Shown in pieces: positions 54,988 through 63,964 of a stretch of 64,000 nt of DNA (positions are counted from its first letter, which is position 1; the number at the start of each line of letters is the position of its first letter). The stretch is from NCBI RefSeq assembly GCF_001465545.3, contig NZ_CP013480.3, positions 4,712,001 through 4,776,000 on the forward strand, in the 5' to 3' direction. The stretch is from Pandoraea norimbergensis. Lineage in GTDB: Bacteria > Pseudomonadota > Gammaproteobacteria > Burkholderiales > Burkholderiaceae. A program made the position numbers and the translations under genes. The notes under the pieces are model-generated. The model saw only the letters and a program-made list of their open reading frames with translations, was not told the DNA's origin and did not search any database.

Positions 54988-56166
54988 ATGTCCCCGCGTG
55001 TGGTGGCGCTCGCTCGCCTGATGCTGTTCGGCATCGTTCTGCTCATTGCGGGGCTGCCAGTGAGCGATGCGCTCGGTGCGACAGCACATCAGACCAGCGC
55101 AGGAAAACGCCGTCAGGAAGCGACGAAGAAGAAAAAGGCGGCGTCGAAGGTGGCGGCGAAGAAGCCTGTCAGGAAATCGGCGGCGAGTGCTCGGACAAAA
55201 GCGACGCGCAAGGCGACGCCGCCGCGCGCGGCAACGGCCGCCAAGCGTGGCGCGCCGGCGGCGAAACGGCGTGCGGCAGCGGCATTACCACCGAAAGCGG
55301 CGGTTGCGGGGGCAACGGCAGTAACAGCGCCATCGGCGTCCGCGCAGGTGTCGTCTGGCAAGCAGGTCAGCACCGATGCGCAGCCCCGCTTGCTGGCGCG
55401 CTGCGGTTTCACACCGGCTTCGCGCAAGCGGCTGTTTTCGCGGGCGGTCTATATCGTCGATGAGAAAACGCATACGCCGCTCTACGCCCGTAATGCCGAT
55501 CGCGTAATGCCCATCGCTTCGGTTTCCAAACTGATGACAGCCGTCGTGTGGCTCGACAATCAACCGTCGATGCGACAGTCGCTCACCGTCACGCGAGACG
55601 ATCTCGACACGCTGAAATTCACGCACTCACGGCTGGCCGTGGGCTCGACGCTGACGCGTCGCGACATGCTGCATATCTCGCTGATGGCGTCGGAGAACCG
55701 CGCGGCGGCAGCGATGAGCCGTGATTATCCGGGCGGTCGTCCTGCGTTTATTGCGGCGATGAATGCCAAGGCAAAGGCGCTCAACATGCCGAATACGCGC
55801 TTCGAGAATTCGACGGGGCTTTCACCGCGCAACGTATCCACCGCGCGTGAATTGGCAAGACTGGTGCGTGCCTCGAATGGCTATCCGCTCATTCGTCAGT
55901 ATTCGATCGATCATCAGCAACTCGTGCGCACGGGCAAGGGCCAGTTGCAGTACGTGAATACCAATCGGCTGGTGCGCTACGGAAAAGTGCATGCAAGCGT
56001 GCAGAAGACCGGCTTTATCAATGAGTCCGGCCACAACATGGTCATGCGCGTGATGGTGCACAAGCGCCGCCCCGTCATCGTCACGATGCTCGGCAGCGAC
56101 ACGCCGGAAGGCTCACGTCTGGACGGCGTGCGCATCGCGCATTGGTTGTCGTGCTCGTTGCAGTGA
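54988..56166 (+). CDS. pbpG: PBP7-type D-alanyl-D-alanine endopeptidase with basic linker
   Basis: A 392-residue periplasmic serine peptidase (peptidase S11) that would cut peptidoglycan cross-links. Catalytic motifs are SxxK Ser178-Lys181 (ASVSK), SxN Ser235-Asn237 (ASEN) and KTG 340-342 (QKTGF). A signal peptide or anchor covers about 1-30. Residues 40-95 are a Lys/Arg/Ala/Pro-rich stretch (ATKKKKAASKVAAKKPV and more) resembling histone H1 tails, not found in E. coli PbpG (310 aa). The start is uncertain: 54988 gives the cleanest signal peptide, 54922 is an alternative. Confidence 0.85.
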   Translation: MSPRVVALARLMLFGIVLLIAGLPVSDALGATAHQTSAGKRRQEATKKKKAASKVAAKKPVRKSAASARTKATRKATPPRAATAAKRGAPAAKRRAAAALPPKAAVAGATAVTAPSASAQVSSGKQVSTDAQPRLLARCGFTPASRKRLFSRAVYIVDEKTHTPLYARNADRVMPIASVSKLMTAVVWLDNQPSMRQSLTVTRDDLDTLKFTHSRLAVGSTLTRRDMLHISLMASENRAAAAMSRDYPGGRPAFIAAMNAKAKALNMPNTRFENSTGLSPRNVSTARELARLVRASNGYPLIRQYSIDHQQLVRTGKGQLQYVNTNRLVRYGKVHASVQKTGFINESGHNMVMRVMVHKRRPVIVTMLGSDTPEGSRLDGVRIAHWLSCSLQ

Positions 56167-56199
56167 CTGCATGGCGTGCGATTGCGTTCGATGAATCGA

Positions 56200-56982
56200 T
56201 CAGCTGATCCGCTCAAACAGCGGTGAGGCGTGACTCGCGGCGGCAAGCTCGGATGCGGCCGCCAGCAATGCGGGGCCGAGGCGCGCCATACGCGCCTCGT
56301 CGAGCCGAATCAGCGGGCCCGCAATACTGATGACGCCCAACGCCGGATAGCCCCGGCGCAAAATCGGGGCCGCCATGGCGGTCATCCCGGGCGCGAACAC
56401 TTCGTTGATGGTGGCGTAGCCGCGCTGCCGGGCGGCATCGAGGAACGTGAGCAGTCCCTGCACGGTCGTGGGCGCATTGGGGCCATAGTCCTTCGGCTGC
56501 CCGAATCCCTGACGGCTGACCAACGCCATGGCGCGCTCGTCGCTCATCGTCATCATCCATGCATGACCGGTGGCCGAACACGACAGCACGGTGTCCATCC
56601 CCATATCCGGGTCGTACTTCAGCCCCTTCATCGCCCCCTGCGCTTTCGCGACCCACGTGAGGCGATCGCCATCGACGATGGCCAGACGCACCAACTCACC
56701 CGACGTCTCCGCCAGTCGATCGAGAATCGCCTGCGCCATGTCGATGATGCCCGACGTGCTCAGGAAGCTCAGCCCCAGCCCCACCAGCTTGGTCGTCAGC
56801 ACATAGTCGCCGTGTTCGCGTAATTGGCGCACGTAACCAAACCCCTTCAGGTCGGTGAGCAACCGGTGGCAGGCACTGCGTGGGATATCGAGTTCATCGG
56901 CGATGAACGCCAGCGGCGTACCGCCGACTTGCTGCGCGAGCAGTTCGAGAATCGCGAGAGTGCGCTCCATCACGCCGTTCAT
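56200..56982 (-). CDS. IclR-family regulator divergent from quinate/shikimate-type genes
   Basis: A 260-residue IclR protein. The N-terminal winged HTH (about 5-65) has GVMERTLAILELLAQ and IPRSACHRLLTDLKGFGYV, and the C-terminal GAF-like effector domain includes CSATGHAWM and a late GVISIAGP. CGGAG lies before the ATG at 56982. It is divergent from an MHS transporter and a type II dehydroquinase, suggesting control by quinate, shikimate or protocatechuate, as for PcaU/QuiR-like IclR proteins; inferred. Two overlapping palindromes lie between the genes. Confidence 0.85.
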   Translation of the reverse strand: MNGVMERTLAILELLAQQVGGTPLAFIADELDIPRSACHRLLTDLKGFGYVRQLREHGDYVLTTKLVGLGLSFLSTSGIIDMAQAILDRLAETSGELVRLAIVDGDRLTWVAKAQGAMKGLKYDPDMGMDTVLSCSATGHAWMMTMSDERAMALVSRQGFGQPKDYGPNAPTTVQGLLTFLDAARQRGYATINEVFAPGMTAMAAPILRRGYPALGVISIAGPLIRLDEARMARLGPALLAAASELAAASHASPLFERIS

Positions 56983-57034
56983 ACCGTCTCCGTTTTTGGG
57001 CTTGTTGTTCGATTTTTCCGCATTGTGACATGTG

Positions 57035-57058
57035 ATTCCAGTCTGGAATAGCGTTCCA
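57035..57058. promoter_or_regulatory. Two overlapping IclR-type palindromes
   Basis: ATTCCA-GTC-TGGAAT (57035-57049) and TGGAA-N5-TTCCA (57044-57058) share the middle TGGAA. The second has the form of a classical IclR half-site pair. They lie about 53-76 bp before the iclR start and 150 bp before the transporter start. Confidence 0.65.
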
Positions 57059-57208
57059 ACAGGCTTATTACTATCTCGCTTGCCAGCCCGGGACACGCCC
57101 GGGCGGCCCCCGTCTTCGACTCACAGTGCTGGCAGATGCCGATTTTCCCGGCGCTCCGCAACTGCGACGATGGGGCATGACGACAGATCAAATAGTCAGG
57201 AGACAGGC

Positions 57209-58648
57209 ATGACACACGTAGCGACCTCTGCGTCGGACGCGTCGATGCAGACACGGGCGGTCACCGCCGCCACCATCGGCACCGCGCTCGAATGGTTTGA
57301 CTTCACTTTGTACGGTGCGTTGGCGGCGACCTTGCTGCCGAAGCTGTTCTTTCCCGCGATGGAGCCGACATCGGCCCTGCTCGCTTCGCTGGCGACGTTC
57401 GGCGTCGGACTGGCGGCACGCCCGTTGGGCGCAGTGATTTGCGGCTCGCTCGGCGACAAGTTCGGGCGGCGTAATCTGATGCTCGCCACGGTATCGGTCA
57501 TGGGCGTGGCGTCGGTGCTCATGGGCTTGCTGCCCACGTACGCGCAAATCGGTGTGTGGGCGCCGATTCTGCTGGTGGTGCTGCGCATCGTGCAGGGCTT
57601 CGCACTGGGTGGCGAGTCGACGGGCGGCCAACTCATGGCCATCGAACACGCGAGTCCGGACCGGCGCGGCCGATATTCCGGCCTGCTGGGTATCTGCTCC
57701 CCCGTGAGTCAGATTCTCGCCAACGCGGCGCTATTCGGGCTATCGGCATCGCTCTCGACCGAGGCGTTCGAGTCTTGGGGATGGCGTGTGCCGTTCGTGA
57801 TGAGTGTCTTGCTGGTGATCGTCGGCGTGTACATCCGGCTCAAGGTGCACGAAACCCCGGCGTTTGCCGCGATGAAGCAGGCAACGCAGGTCGTGAAGGT
57901 GAGCAACCCGCTGCGCGATGCCGTGCGCCTGCATTACAAGCCGCTCATTCGCTGGACGCTGTTCTTTTGCGGCCCTGCGGCGATCTTCTATCTGATTGTG
58001 GTGTTCTCGCTGAGCTACATCACCAAGACGCTTGGCGTGCCGAAGCAGACGGCTTTCATGTTGCTCATGGGCGCGAACATCTTCGCTATTTTCGGTGCGC
58101 TGATCGGCGGCACGCTGAGTGACCGGATCGGCCGCAAGAAGGCGCTGGCGATTGGCTCGTGCGCCACGCTGCTGATCTCGCTCGTGTATTTCTCCGTGCT
58201 CGACACGCGCAGCTTCGTGCCGATGTTGCTGATCATGGGGCTCTTTCTCGGCTTCACGCAGTACCAGAGTGGTATTCAGCCGGTGGCATTTGCCGAGGCG
58301 TTTCCGACCAACGTCCGTTACTCGGGCTCGGCGCTCGCTTATACCGGGGCCAATCTGCTCACGGGCGGGCCGATGCCGATGGTTGCCGTCTGGCTGCTCT
58401 CGATCAGCAACGGTTCGCCTTGGGCCGTTGTGGCGTTGTGCGCTGTGCTCAATGTGATTTCGCTGGCCGCCATTCTGATCGGGCCGGAAACACGCGGCAT
58501 CGACATGCACCGCACCGACTCGACGCATGCGCTCACGGGAGATGCCGCGGAGGCTGAACACTTGGCGACGCTCGGCACCGGCGGCGCGGCCAACGTTTCT
58601 CGCGTCACGCCAGTCGACGGTGCGCATGGCATGCGCAACAGCCACTGA
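57209..58648 (+). CDS. MHS-family transporter (shikimate/quinate-type by context)
   Basis: A 479-residue, 12-span MFS symporter of the MHS group: ATIGTALEWFDFTLYGALAA in TM1, GSLGDKFGRRNLML in loop 2-3 and RIVQGFALGGESTGGQL in loop 4. The ATG at 57209 follows AGGAGAC. The last ~50 residues are hydrophilic. The next gene is a type II dehydroquinase 34 bp downstream, and the divergent gene is an IclR regulator. ShiA-like and quinate transporters belong to this group, so uptake of quinate, shikimate or dehydroshikimate is the best guess. Confidence 0.83.
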   Translation: MTHVATSASDASMQTRAVTAATIGTALEWFDFTLYGALAATLLPKLFFPAMEPTSALLASLATFGVGLAARPLGAVICGSLGDKFGRRNLMLATVSVMGVASVLMGLLPTYAQIGVWAPILLVVLRIVQGFALGGESTGGQLMAIEHASPDRRGRYSGLLGICSPVSQILANAALFGLSASLSTEAFESWGWRVPFVMSVLLVIVGVYIRLKVHETPAFAAMKQATQVVKVSNPLRDAVRLHYKPLIRWTLFFCGPAAIFYLIVVFSLSYITKTLGVPKQTAFMLLMGANIFAIFGALIGGTLSDRIGRKKALAIGSCATLLISLVYFSVLDTRSFVPMLLIMGLFLGFTQYQSGIQPVAFAEAFPTNVRYSGSALAYTGANLLTGGPMPMVAVWLLSISNGSPWAVVALCAVLNVISLAAILIGPETRGIDMHRTDSTHALTGDAAEAEHLATLGTGGAANVSRVTPVDGAHGMRNSH

Positions 58649-58682
58649 TTATTTGTCTTTCACGGGAAACGCATTCACCACC

Positions 58683-59129
58683 ATGTCCGATCTTGTCTAC
58701 ATCCTTAACGGACCGAACCTCAACATGCTCGGCAAGCGCGAGCCGCACCTCTACGGGCACACCACGCTCGCCGAGATCGAAACGACCGTGCGGTCAGTGG
58801 CCGCGCAGCTTGAACTGCGGTGCGAGTTCCGGCAGACGAACAGCGAAGCCACGATGATCGACTGGTTGCAGGAAGCGTTCGAAGCCGGCGCGGGCGTCAT
58901 CCTCAACCCGGCCGGCTTCTCGTTCCGATCCATTCCGGTGCTTGACGCTGCGAAGCTCATTGAGCGTCCGTTGATCGAGGTGCATATCACCAACATCCAC
59001 AAGCGCGATGAGATTTACCGGCACTCGTTGATTTCGACCGTGGCGACGGGCGTGATCTGCGGTCTCGGCGTGCAGTGCTACCCGCTGGCACTGCACGCGA
59101 TGGCCGGGATGTTGAGGGCAGCGCGCTAG
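58683..59129 (+). CDS. aroQ: 3-dehydroquinate dehydratase, type II (likely catabolic)
   Basis: A 148-residue dodecameric-type enzyme that interconverts 3-dehydroquinate and 3-dehydroshikimate. Active-site positions are visible: Arg19 and Tyr24 on the lid loop (KREPHLYG), Asn75 (ILNPAGFS) and His101 (EVHITNIHKRDE), followed by the family RHS segment. The ATG at 58683 is correct for length; the frame upstream lies in the transporter tail. Position after an MHS transporter and under an IclR regulator suggests a catabolic role feeding protocatechuate; a biosynthetic role cannot be excluded. Dehydroshikimate dehydratase is not in the window. Confidence 0.9.
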   Translation: MSDLVYILNGPNLNMLGKREPHLYGHTTLAEIETTVRSVAAQLELRCEFRQTNSEATMIDWLQEAFEAGAGVILNPAGFSFRSIPVLDAAKLIERPLIEVHITNIHKRDEIYRHSLISTVATGVICGLGVQCYPLALHAMAGMLRAAR

Positions 59130-59155
59130 ACGTTGGCGTCCCTTTCAGCGCATAA

Positions 59156-59197
59156 GCGTTAACGGCCGGTGGCGCTGCACCGGCGTTGCATTAACGC
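59156..59197. terminator. Two-tier hairpin between convergent aroQ and DHA2 exporter
   Basis: Inner CCGGTG/CACCGG around GCGCTG, outer GCGTTAA/TTAACGC. The outer right arm includes the exporter stop codon. No U-run, so it may act by structure or as a processing site. Confidence 0.45.
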
Positions 59198-60705
59198 GCT
59201 CGGGCGTGCCAGCGTCCCCACGCGGCGGTAGCGATCAGCAAGATGGCTGCCGCCGCGATCACGGCATTGAAGCCTTGATCGAAGGCGGTATTCGCCAGAC
59301 GCGTAAGCGACTCGGCGAGTGCCGCCGGCAGTTGTTCGGCAACGATCTGCGCCTCGTCGAGGCTATCGCGCACTACGCTCGGCAGTGCATCGGTCTGTGG
59401 CACTTGCATGCCACGGGCGTACACGAATGACAGCAGACTGCCCATAAACGTCACACCCAACGCCCCACCCAGTTCGTACGAGACTTCCTCAACCGAGGCC
59501 GCCATCCCGGCACGTTCCGGCGGCGCACTCTGCATGATCGTGCTCGACGCAGCGGTCATCGTCGCGCCGACGCCGAAGCCGAGAATGGCCAGTGTGACGA
59601 TCGACGGCATCAGCCCCATGTCGCGTACGAACAGATAGCCCGCCATCCCGATCCCCGAGATCAGCAACGCGATCGGCAGCATACGGGCGCCACCCAGACG
59701 CGGCAGCAGTTGACCGGCAATCGGCCCAGCGACGAAGGCGGCGAGCGGCAACGGCACGATGGCCCAGCCGGCTTCGAGCGGCGAGTAGCCGAGCACCAGT
59801 TGCAGACGTTGACTGAACACCAGTTCCATCCCGATCAGCGATGCCGATGCGACGAGCGCCGCGACGACAGCGCTTGCGAATGCCGGATTGCGGAACAGTT
59901 TGAAGTCGAGCAACGGGTGGGCACTGCGTTGTTGACGGCGCACGAACGCCGCGAGGAAAACACCGCCCACGACAAGCGCCACGCCCACTGTCGACCAGTC
60001 GGGAGAAGGCTTGCCGGCCGTCTTGATCGCATAGGTCAAACCGACCAGCCCCACCATGAAGAGCACGGAACCGAACCAGTCCCACGGCTGCGTCGACGTC
60101 GCACCACCTTTCGGAATCAGCCAGTACGCCAGCGGCAGCGCCAGCAACACGATCGGTACGTTGATCAGGAAGACCGAGCCCCACCAGAAGTGTTCGAGCA
60201 GCGCGCCGCCCACGACCGGGCCGAACGCGGCACCGCCGGACGCGACCGACGCCCAGATGCCGATGGCCAACGCACGTTCGCGCGAATCGGCAAACGTGAG
60301 GCGAATAAGAGAGAGCGTCGCCGGCATCATCATCGCGGCACCTACGCCAAGCAGTGCGCGAGCGGCGATCAACAGGTTGGCGTCGGGTGAGAAAGCTGCC
60401 GCCAGTGAGGCGATACCGAAGACGGCCAGCCCCGCGATGAACAGACGCTTGTGACCGAGGCGGTCACCGAGCGTGCCCATGCCGAGCAAGAGGCCCGAGA
60501 CGACAAGCGCGTATGCGTTGACGATCCACAGCTTGGCGGACGCCGTCGCTGCAAGATCGTGGGTCAGACGCGGCAGTGCCGTGTAGAGCACCGTCATGTC
60601 GATCACGATGAGCAGCAGCGCCACCGAAACGATCGCGAGCACCAGCCAGCGACGACGGTCGCTGGTTTGAGGCACCGGATGCGAAGAGGTATGCAGACTG
60701 GACAT
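59191..60705 (-). CDS. DHA2-family (14-TMS) multidrug exporter
   Basis: A 504-residue MFS drug:H+ antiporter with 14 predicted spans, similar to SmvA/EmrB. Motif D1 (VIDMTVLYTALPRL) in TM1, motif A GTLGDRLGHKRLF and motif C-like GGAAFGPVVGGALLEH in TM5 are visible. It exports quaternary ammonium or similar hydrophobic cations in relatives; the substrate here is unknown. No TetR gene is adjacent; the upstream gap (60706-61032) separates it from the divergent OPT gene. Confidence 0.88.
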   Translation of the reverse strand: MSSLHTSSHPVPQTSDRRRWLVLAIVSVALLLIVIDMTVLYTALPRLTHDLAATASAKLWIVNAYALVVSGLLLGMGTLGDRLGHKRLFIAGLAVFGIASLAAAFSPDANLLIAARALLGVGAAMMMPATLSLIRLTFADSRERALAIGIWASVASGGAAFGPVVGGALLEHFWWGSVFLINVPIVLLALPLAYWLIPKGGATSTQPWDWFGSVLFMVGLVGLTYAIKTAGKPSPDWSTVGVALVVGGVFLAAFVRRQQRSAHPLLDFKLFRNPAFASAVVAALVASASLIGMELVFSQRLQLVLGYSPLEAGWAIVPLPLAAFVAGPIAGQLLPRLGGARMLPIALLISGIGMAGYLFVRDMGLMPSIVTLAILGFGVGATMTAASSTIMQSAPPERAGMAASVEEVSYELGGALGVTFMGSLLSFVYARGMQVPQTDALPSVVRDSLDEAQIVAEQLPAALAESLTRLANTAFDQGFNAVIAAAAILLIATAAWGRWHARAR

Positions 60706-61032
60706 CGAAGAACTCCTTTATGCGCGGATCCCTTTGTATTCGCCTTGGTGGATCCGGGCTTTGTTATGCCCAAGGGAAAACCCGAATCATCCATCATTAA
60801 ATGAATTAGGAAAAGTTAGATTCCATCCGAAAAGTAGATGGGTGTGCGCGATATTTAGCCAATTCTTGTGGATAACGGGGTTTCGCATTGGATTGGCCGC
60901 TGCATTTGGGATTTAGAAGTGGGATTCGAGCAGGCGCACAATCACGGCCGTCAAGACTGGCGGCATGACAGCCGGACGCATACAATCTGCGCCACATTCC
61001 CATCGGGCGAAAATCCCCCCTAATTCGTACAC
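60706..61032. other. Divergent gap between DHA2 exporter and OPT transporter
   Basis: This 327-bp gap contains a GGATCC pair and a GGGC-N8-GCCC hairpin near 60760, and a lower-GC stretch around 60795-60860. Short open frames here have no ribosome sites or recognisable motifs. It probably holds the two promoters; I see nothing more definite. Confidence 0.4.
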
Positions 61033-63114
61033 ATGGCTTCTCAACCGACTCGTATTCCCGACGCAGTTTCGCTACCTGAATTAACGGTACGCGGCATGAT
61101 TCTTGGCGCGCTGATCACCGTGGTGTTCACCGCCTCCAATGTTTATCTCGGCTTGAAAGTCGGCCTCACCTTTTCATCGTCCATTCCGGCGGCCGTGATC
61201 TCGATGGCCGTGCTGCGCGCGCTGCGTGGCGGCAATATCCTCGAGAACAATATGGTGCAGACGCAGGCGTCTGCGGCCGGCACGCTCTCGTCGATCATTT
61301 TCGTTTTGCCGGGCCTGTTAATGATTGGTCATTGGCAAGGCTTTCCATTTGGTTTGACGCTCGCGATTTGCGCGTCGGGCGGCATTCTCGGTGTGCTCTT
61401 CACCATTCCGTTGCGACGCGCGATGGTCGTGGATAGCGATCTGCCTTATCCGGAAGGTGTGGCGGCGGCTGAAATTCTTCGTGTCGGCAGTGAAGGCGAC
61501 GATGCGTCGTCTTCGAATTCCGCTGACGGTCAATCGGATCGTCAATCGAATGCGGCGGGTGGTAGCGGCGTGCGCGAGATTGCGTTTGGTGGTGTGGTAT
61601 CGGCGTTGTTCGCATTCGCCACGAATGGACTGAAGATCTTTGGTGAAAGCATTACCGCGTGGATTCCTGCCGGCACGGCGGTGTTTCGCCTGACCAGTGG
61701 CTTTTCACTGGCACTGATTGGCGCGGGCTATCTGATTGGGATTGTTTCGGGTCTGGCGATTCTGCTCGGCATCCTATTGAGCTGGGGCATTGCGGTGCCG
61801 GTGCTGACGTCGATTACGCCCAATACCGACGGGCAAGCGATGGCAGCATTCGCGAACGGGCTCTGGCAGCACAAAGTGCGATTCATTGGCGCGGGTACCA
61901 TCGGTGTGGCTGCTGTCTGGACGCTTATTACGCTTGCCAAGCCCATGGTCGAGGGTGTCAAGACGTCGTTCGCGGCGTTGGGACAGTCGCGGGCTCGCGG
62001 CACGGGTGCGAAACTCGGCCGGACGGAACAGGATCTTTCGCCGCGCTGGGTCATTGGTTTGACGCTGGTTTGCGTGGCCGTCTGGGTGGTGACGTTCGGC
62101 GTGTTCCTTGCGGACGCACCGTTGTCGGTGGGCGGCATTGCGACGCTGGTGGCTTGCAGCGTGGTGTTCGCCGTCGTCTTCGGCTTTTTGGTTGCTGCGG
62201 CTTGCGGTTACATGGCGGGGCTGGTCGGGTCTTCGGCGAGTCCGATTTCCGGCATCGGTATCGTCGCGGTGGTGCTGGTCTCGTTGTTGATTCTCAGCGT
62301 GAGTCAGGCGAGCGGCCTGCTTGATACGACGGCCGGCGGCAAGCTGGCGATTGCGCTGGCGCTATTCACGACGGCGGCTGTTATCGCGATTGCCACGATT
62401 TCGAACGACAACTTGCAAGATCTGAAGACGGGTTGGCTCGTGGGTGCGACGCCGTGGCGTCAGCAGGTGGCACTGCTGGTGGGGTGTGTGGTTGGCGCGG
62501 CGGTGATTCCGCCGGTGTTGAATCTGCTCTACAACGCGTATGGCTTTACGGATGCGTTGCCGCGCGCCGGGATGGATCCGTCGCAGGCCTTGTCGGCGCC
62601 GCAGGCCATTCTGATGACGGCGATCGCCAAGGGCATCTTCACGCATCAACTCGACTGGTCGATGCTGGGCATTGGTGCGGTGGTGGGGCTAGTGATGATT
62701 GCCATCGACGCGATGTTGGCAAAGCGCGGTGGCGTTGCGCGGTTGCCGGTGATTGCCGTGGGGATTGGTATTTACCTGCCGCCGACGATTGGTTCGGCAT
62801 TGGTGATCGGTTCGGTATTGGGTTGGATTTCGCACCGGGTAATGAAGGCGCGTGCGAAAGCGCATGGCAAAGATTTCGGACCATACGCGGACGCCGCTGA
62901 ACGACGTGGTGTATTGCTGGCATCCGGCCTGATTGTCGGCGAAAGCCTTGTGGGTGTAGCGATGGCAATGGTGGTTGGATTTACTGGCTCGGATGCACCG
63001 TTGGCGATCGTAGGCAGCGGGTTTGCCAGGACAGCCGATTGGATCGCATTCGCAGCATTTGCCGCCGTGTGCGTAGTGCTGGTTCGCCGCGTATTGGCTG
63101 CCGTACCGCGATAA
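61033..63114 (+). CDS. OPT-family oligopeptide transporter
   Basis: A 693-residue inner-membrane protein with about 15-16 spans. The N-terminal LPELTVRGMILGALITVVFT and ASNVYLGLKVGLTFSSSIPAA (in parts) are typical of prokaryotic OPT proteins, as is the DLPYPEGVAAAEIL segment after TM4. A hydrophilic Ser/Asp/Asn-rich insertion follows at about 155-175 (SSSNSADGQSDRQSN). OPT proteins move oligopeptides or metal chelates by proton symport; specificity cannot be assigned. Codon use is slightly richer in A/T at third positions than in its neighbours. Confidence 0.9.
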   Translation: MASQPTRIPDAVSLPELTVRGMILGALITVVFTASNVYLGLKVGLTFSSSIPAAVISMAVLRALRGGNILENNMVQTQASAAGTLSSIIFVLPGLLMIGHWQGFPFGLTLAICASGGILGVLFTIPLRRAMVVDSDLPYPEGVAAAEILRVGSEGDDASSSNSADGQSDRQSNAAGGSGVREIAFGGVVSALFAFATNGLKIFGESITAWIPAGTAVFRLTSGFSLALIGAGYLIGIVSGLAILLGILLSWGIAVPVLTSITPNTDGQAMAAFANGLWQHKVRFIGAGTIGVAAVWTLITLAKPMVEGVKTSFAALGQSRARGTGAKLGRTEQDLSPRWVIGLTLVCVAVWVVTFGVFLADAPLSVGGIATLVACSVVFAVVFGFLVAAACGYMAGLVGSSASPISGIGIVAVVLVSLLILSVSQASGLLDTTAGGKLAIALALFTTAAVIAIATISNDNLQDLKTGWLVGATPWRQQVALLVGCVVGAAVIPPVLNLLYNAYGFTDALPRAGMDPSQALSAPQAILMTAIAKGIFTHQLDWSMLGIGAVVGLVMIAIDAMLAKRGGVARLPVIAVGIGIYLPPTIGSALVIGSVLGWISHRVMKARAKAHGKDFGPYADAAERRGVLLASGLIVGESLVGVAMAMVVGFTGSDAPLAIVGSGFARTADWIAFAAFAAVCVVLVRRVLAAVPR

Positions 63115-63162
63115 AAAACGGTGGTTTGCGGTAGTTACTCACTGCGCTGTTTGTCGGCACCA

Positions 63163-63193
63163 GGTCGGGTGTCGAACGCTTCGATACCCGACC
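63163..63193. terminator. Long hairpin downstream of the OPT gene
   Basis: GGTCGGGTGTCGAA (63163-63176) and TTCGATACCCGACC (63180-63193) pair over 14 bases with one G-T wobble and a three-base spacer. It lies 49 bp after the stop. No U-run follows. Confidence 0.55.
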
Positions 63194-63220
63194 AACTCCA
63201 GTTAAGACGCAACGTCACCG

Positions 63221-63287
63221 GTAGTGCGTAGTGCGTAGTGCGTAGTGCGTAGTGCGTAGTGCGTAGTGCGTAGTGCGTAGTGCGTAG
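63221..63287. repeat. Tandem 7-bp repeat (GTAGTGC), nine copies plus four bases
   Basis: Nine perfect GTAGTGC units run from 63221 to 63283, followed by GTAG. Such arrays change copy number by slippage and are useful strain markers. Confidence 0.95.
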
Positions 63288-63293
63288 ATATTG

Positions 63294-63783
63294 TAGTTCT
63301 TGGATTCTGAACGTCTCTAACATTCTGAACATCAAGCTAGGCCACAAAAGTCCAATCTCGACTTCACTGTAGATGGCCTCGCGCCTCTCCCTCGCGTAAC
63401 AGCCCAACAACTCCCAACCTCTCCTCGATCTCGCTCTAATCACGCGAAATCAGGAATGAGCGCGCCCACACGTAAATCAACACAACGTCCGTTCATAGCG
63501 ATATCAAATAGCGATGTCGATACAGGTGTACTCGATGAACCTGAGTACAAGGCTCGGTTCGATCACCGTATGGACCGATACTCACGTTTTACGCGTCTTG
63601 TTTAAGGCTGAGCAGGAAGGGATGGGCAAGCCAGCGAGCCTGTATCAACCGTGTGGCCATGTTCGCCTCACGACGAAGATCCAACGGAAGATATCTGACC
63701 ACTCAGCGCATCGATTGCACTTCCAGTATCGAAAGGAAACGCGGATCGACCGGCGGTTTTCAATCCTCAATAGACCCGGCTTA
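63294..63783. other. Gene-poor, lower-GC stretch near the window end
   Basis: An open frame at 63514-63798 (94 codons) has no ribosome site, no recognisable motif and runs into the repeat that follows, so I do not call it a gene. Base composition is visibly lower in G+C than the coding parts. It could be a remnant of transferred DNA. Confidence 0.4.
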
Positions 63784-63964
63784 TCAATCATCTATTGATC
63801 CATGCCGGCGTTCAGTGAGGGTGGCCCGTGGGTCAACCATCGATCGATCCCAGCGTTCAGTGAGGTGACCTATGAATCAACCATCGATCGATCCCAGGGT
63901 TCTGGGACGTGGCCTGTAGATCAGCTATTGATGTCGCTTTGCGTTCAGCAAGGTTAGCTGTCGA
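63784..63964. repeat. Degenerate ~44-bp direct repeats
   Basis: Units begin at about 63784, 63833, 63877 and 63921 (49, 44 and 44 bp apart). Shared elements are TCAACCATCGATCGATCC and GCGTTCAGTGAGG, best kept in the second and third units; the first and fourth have drifted. Each unit contains the small palindrome ATCGATCGAT or a decayed form. Confidence 0.7.

Noticed and set aside
63135..63443. 102-codon minus-strand open frame containing the 7-bp repeat
   Set aside because: Its sequence is mostly the translated repeat and a hairpin; no ribosome site or motif.
63514..63798. 94-codon + strand open frame near the window end
   Set aside because: No ribosome site, no motif, and it runs into degenerate repeats.
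63784..63964. CRISPR array
   Set aside because: The units are similar along their whole length, with no unique spacers, no near-identical short repeats and no cas genes.
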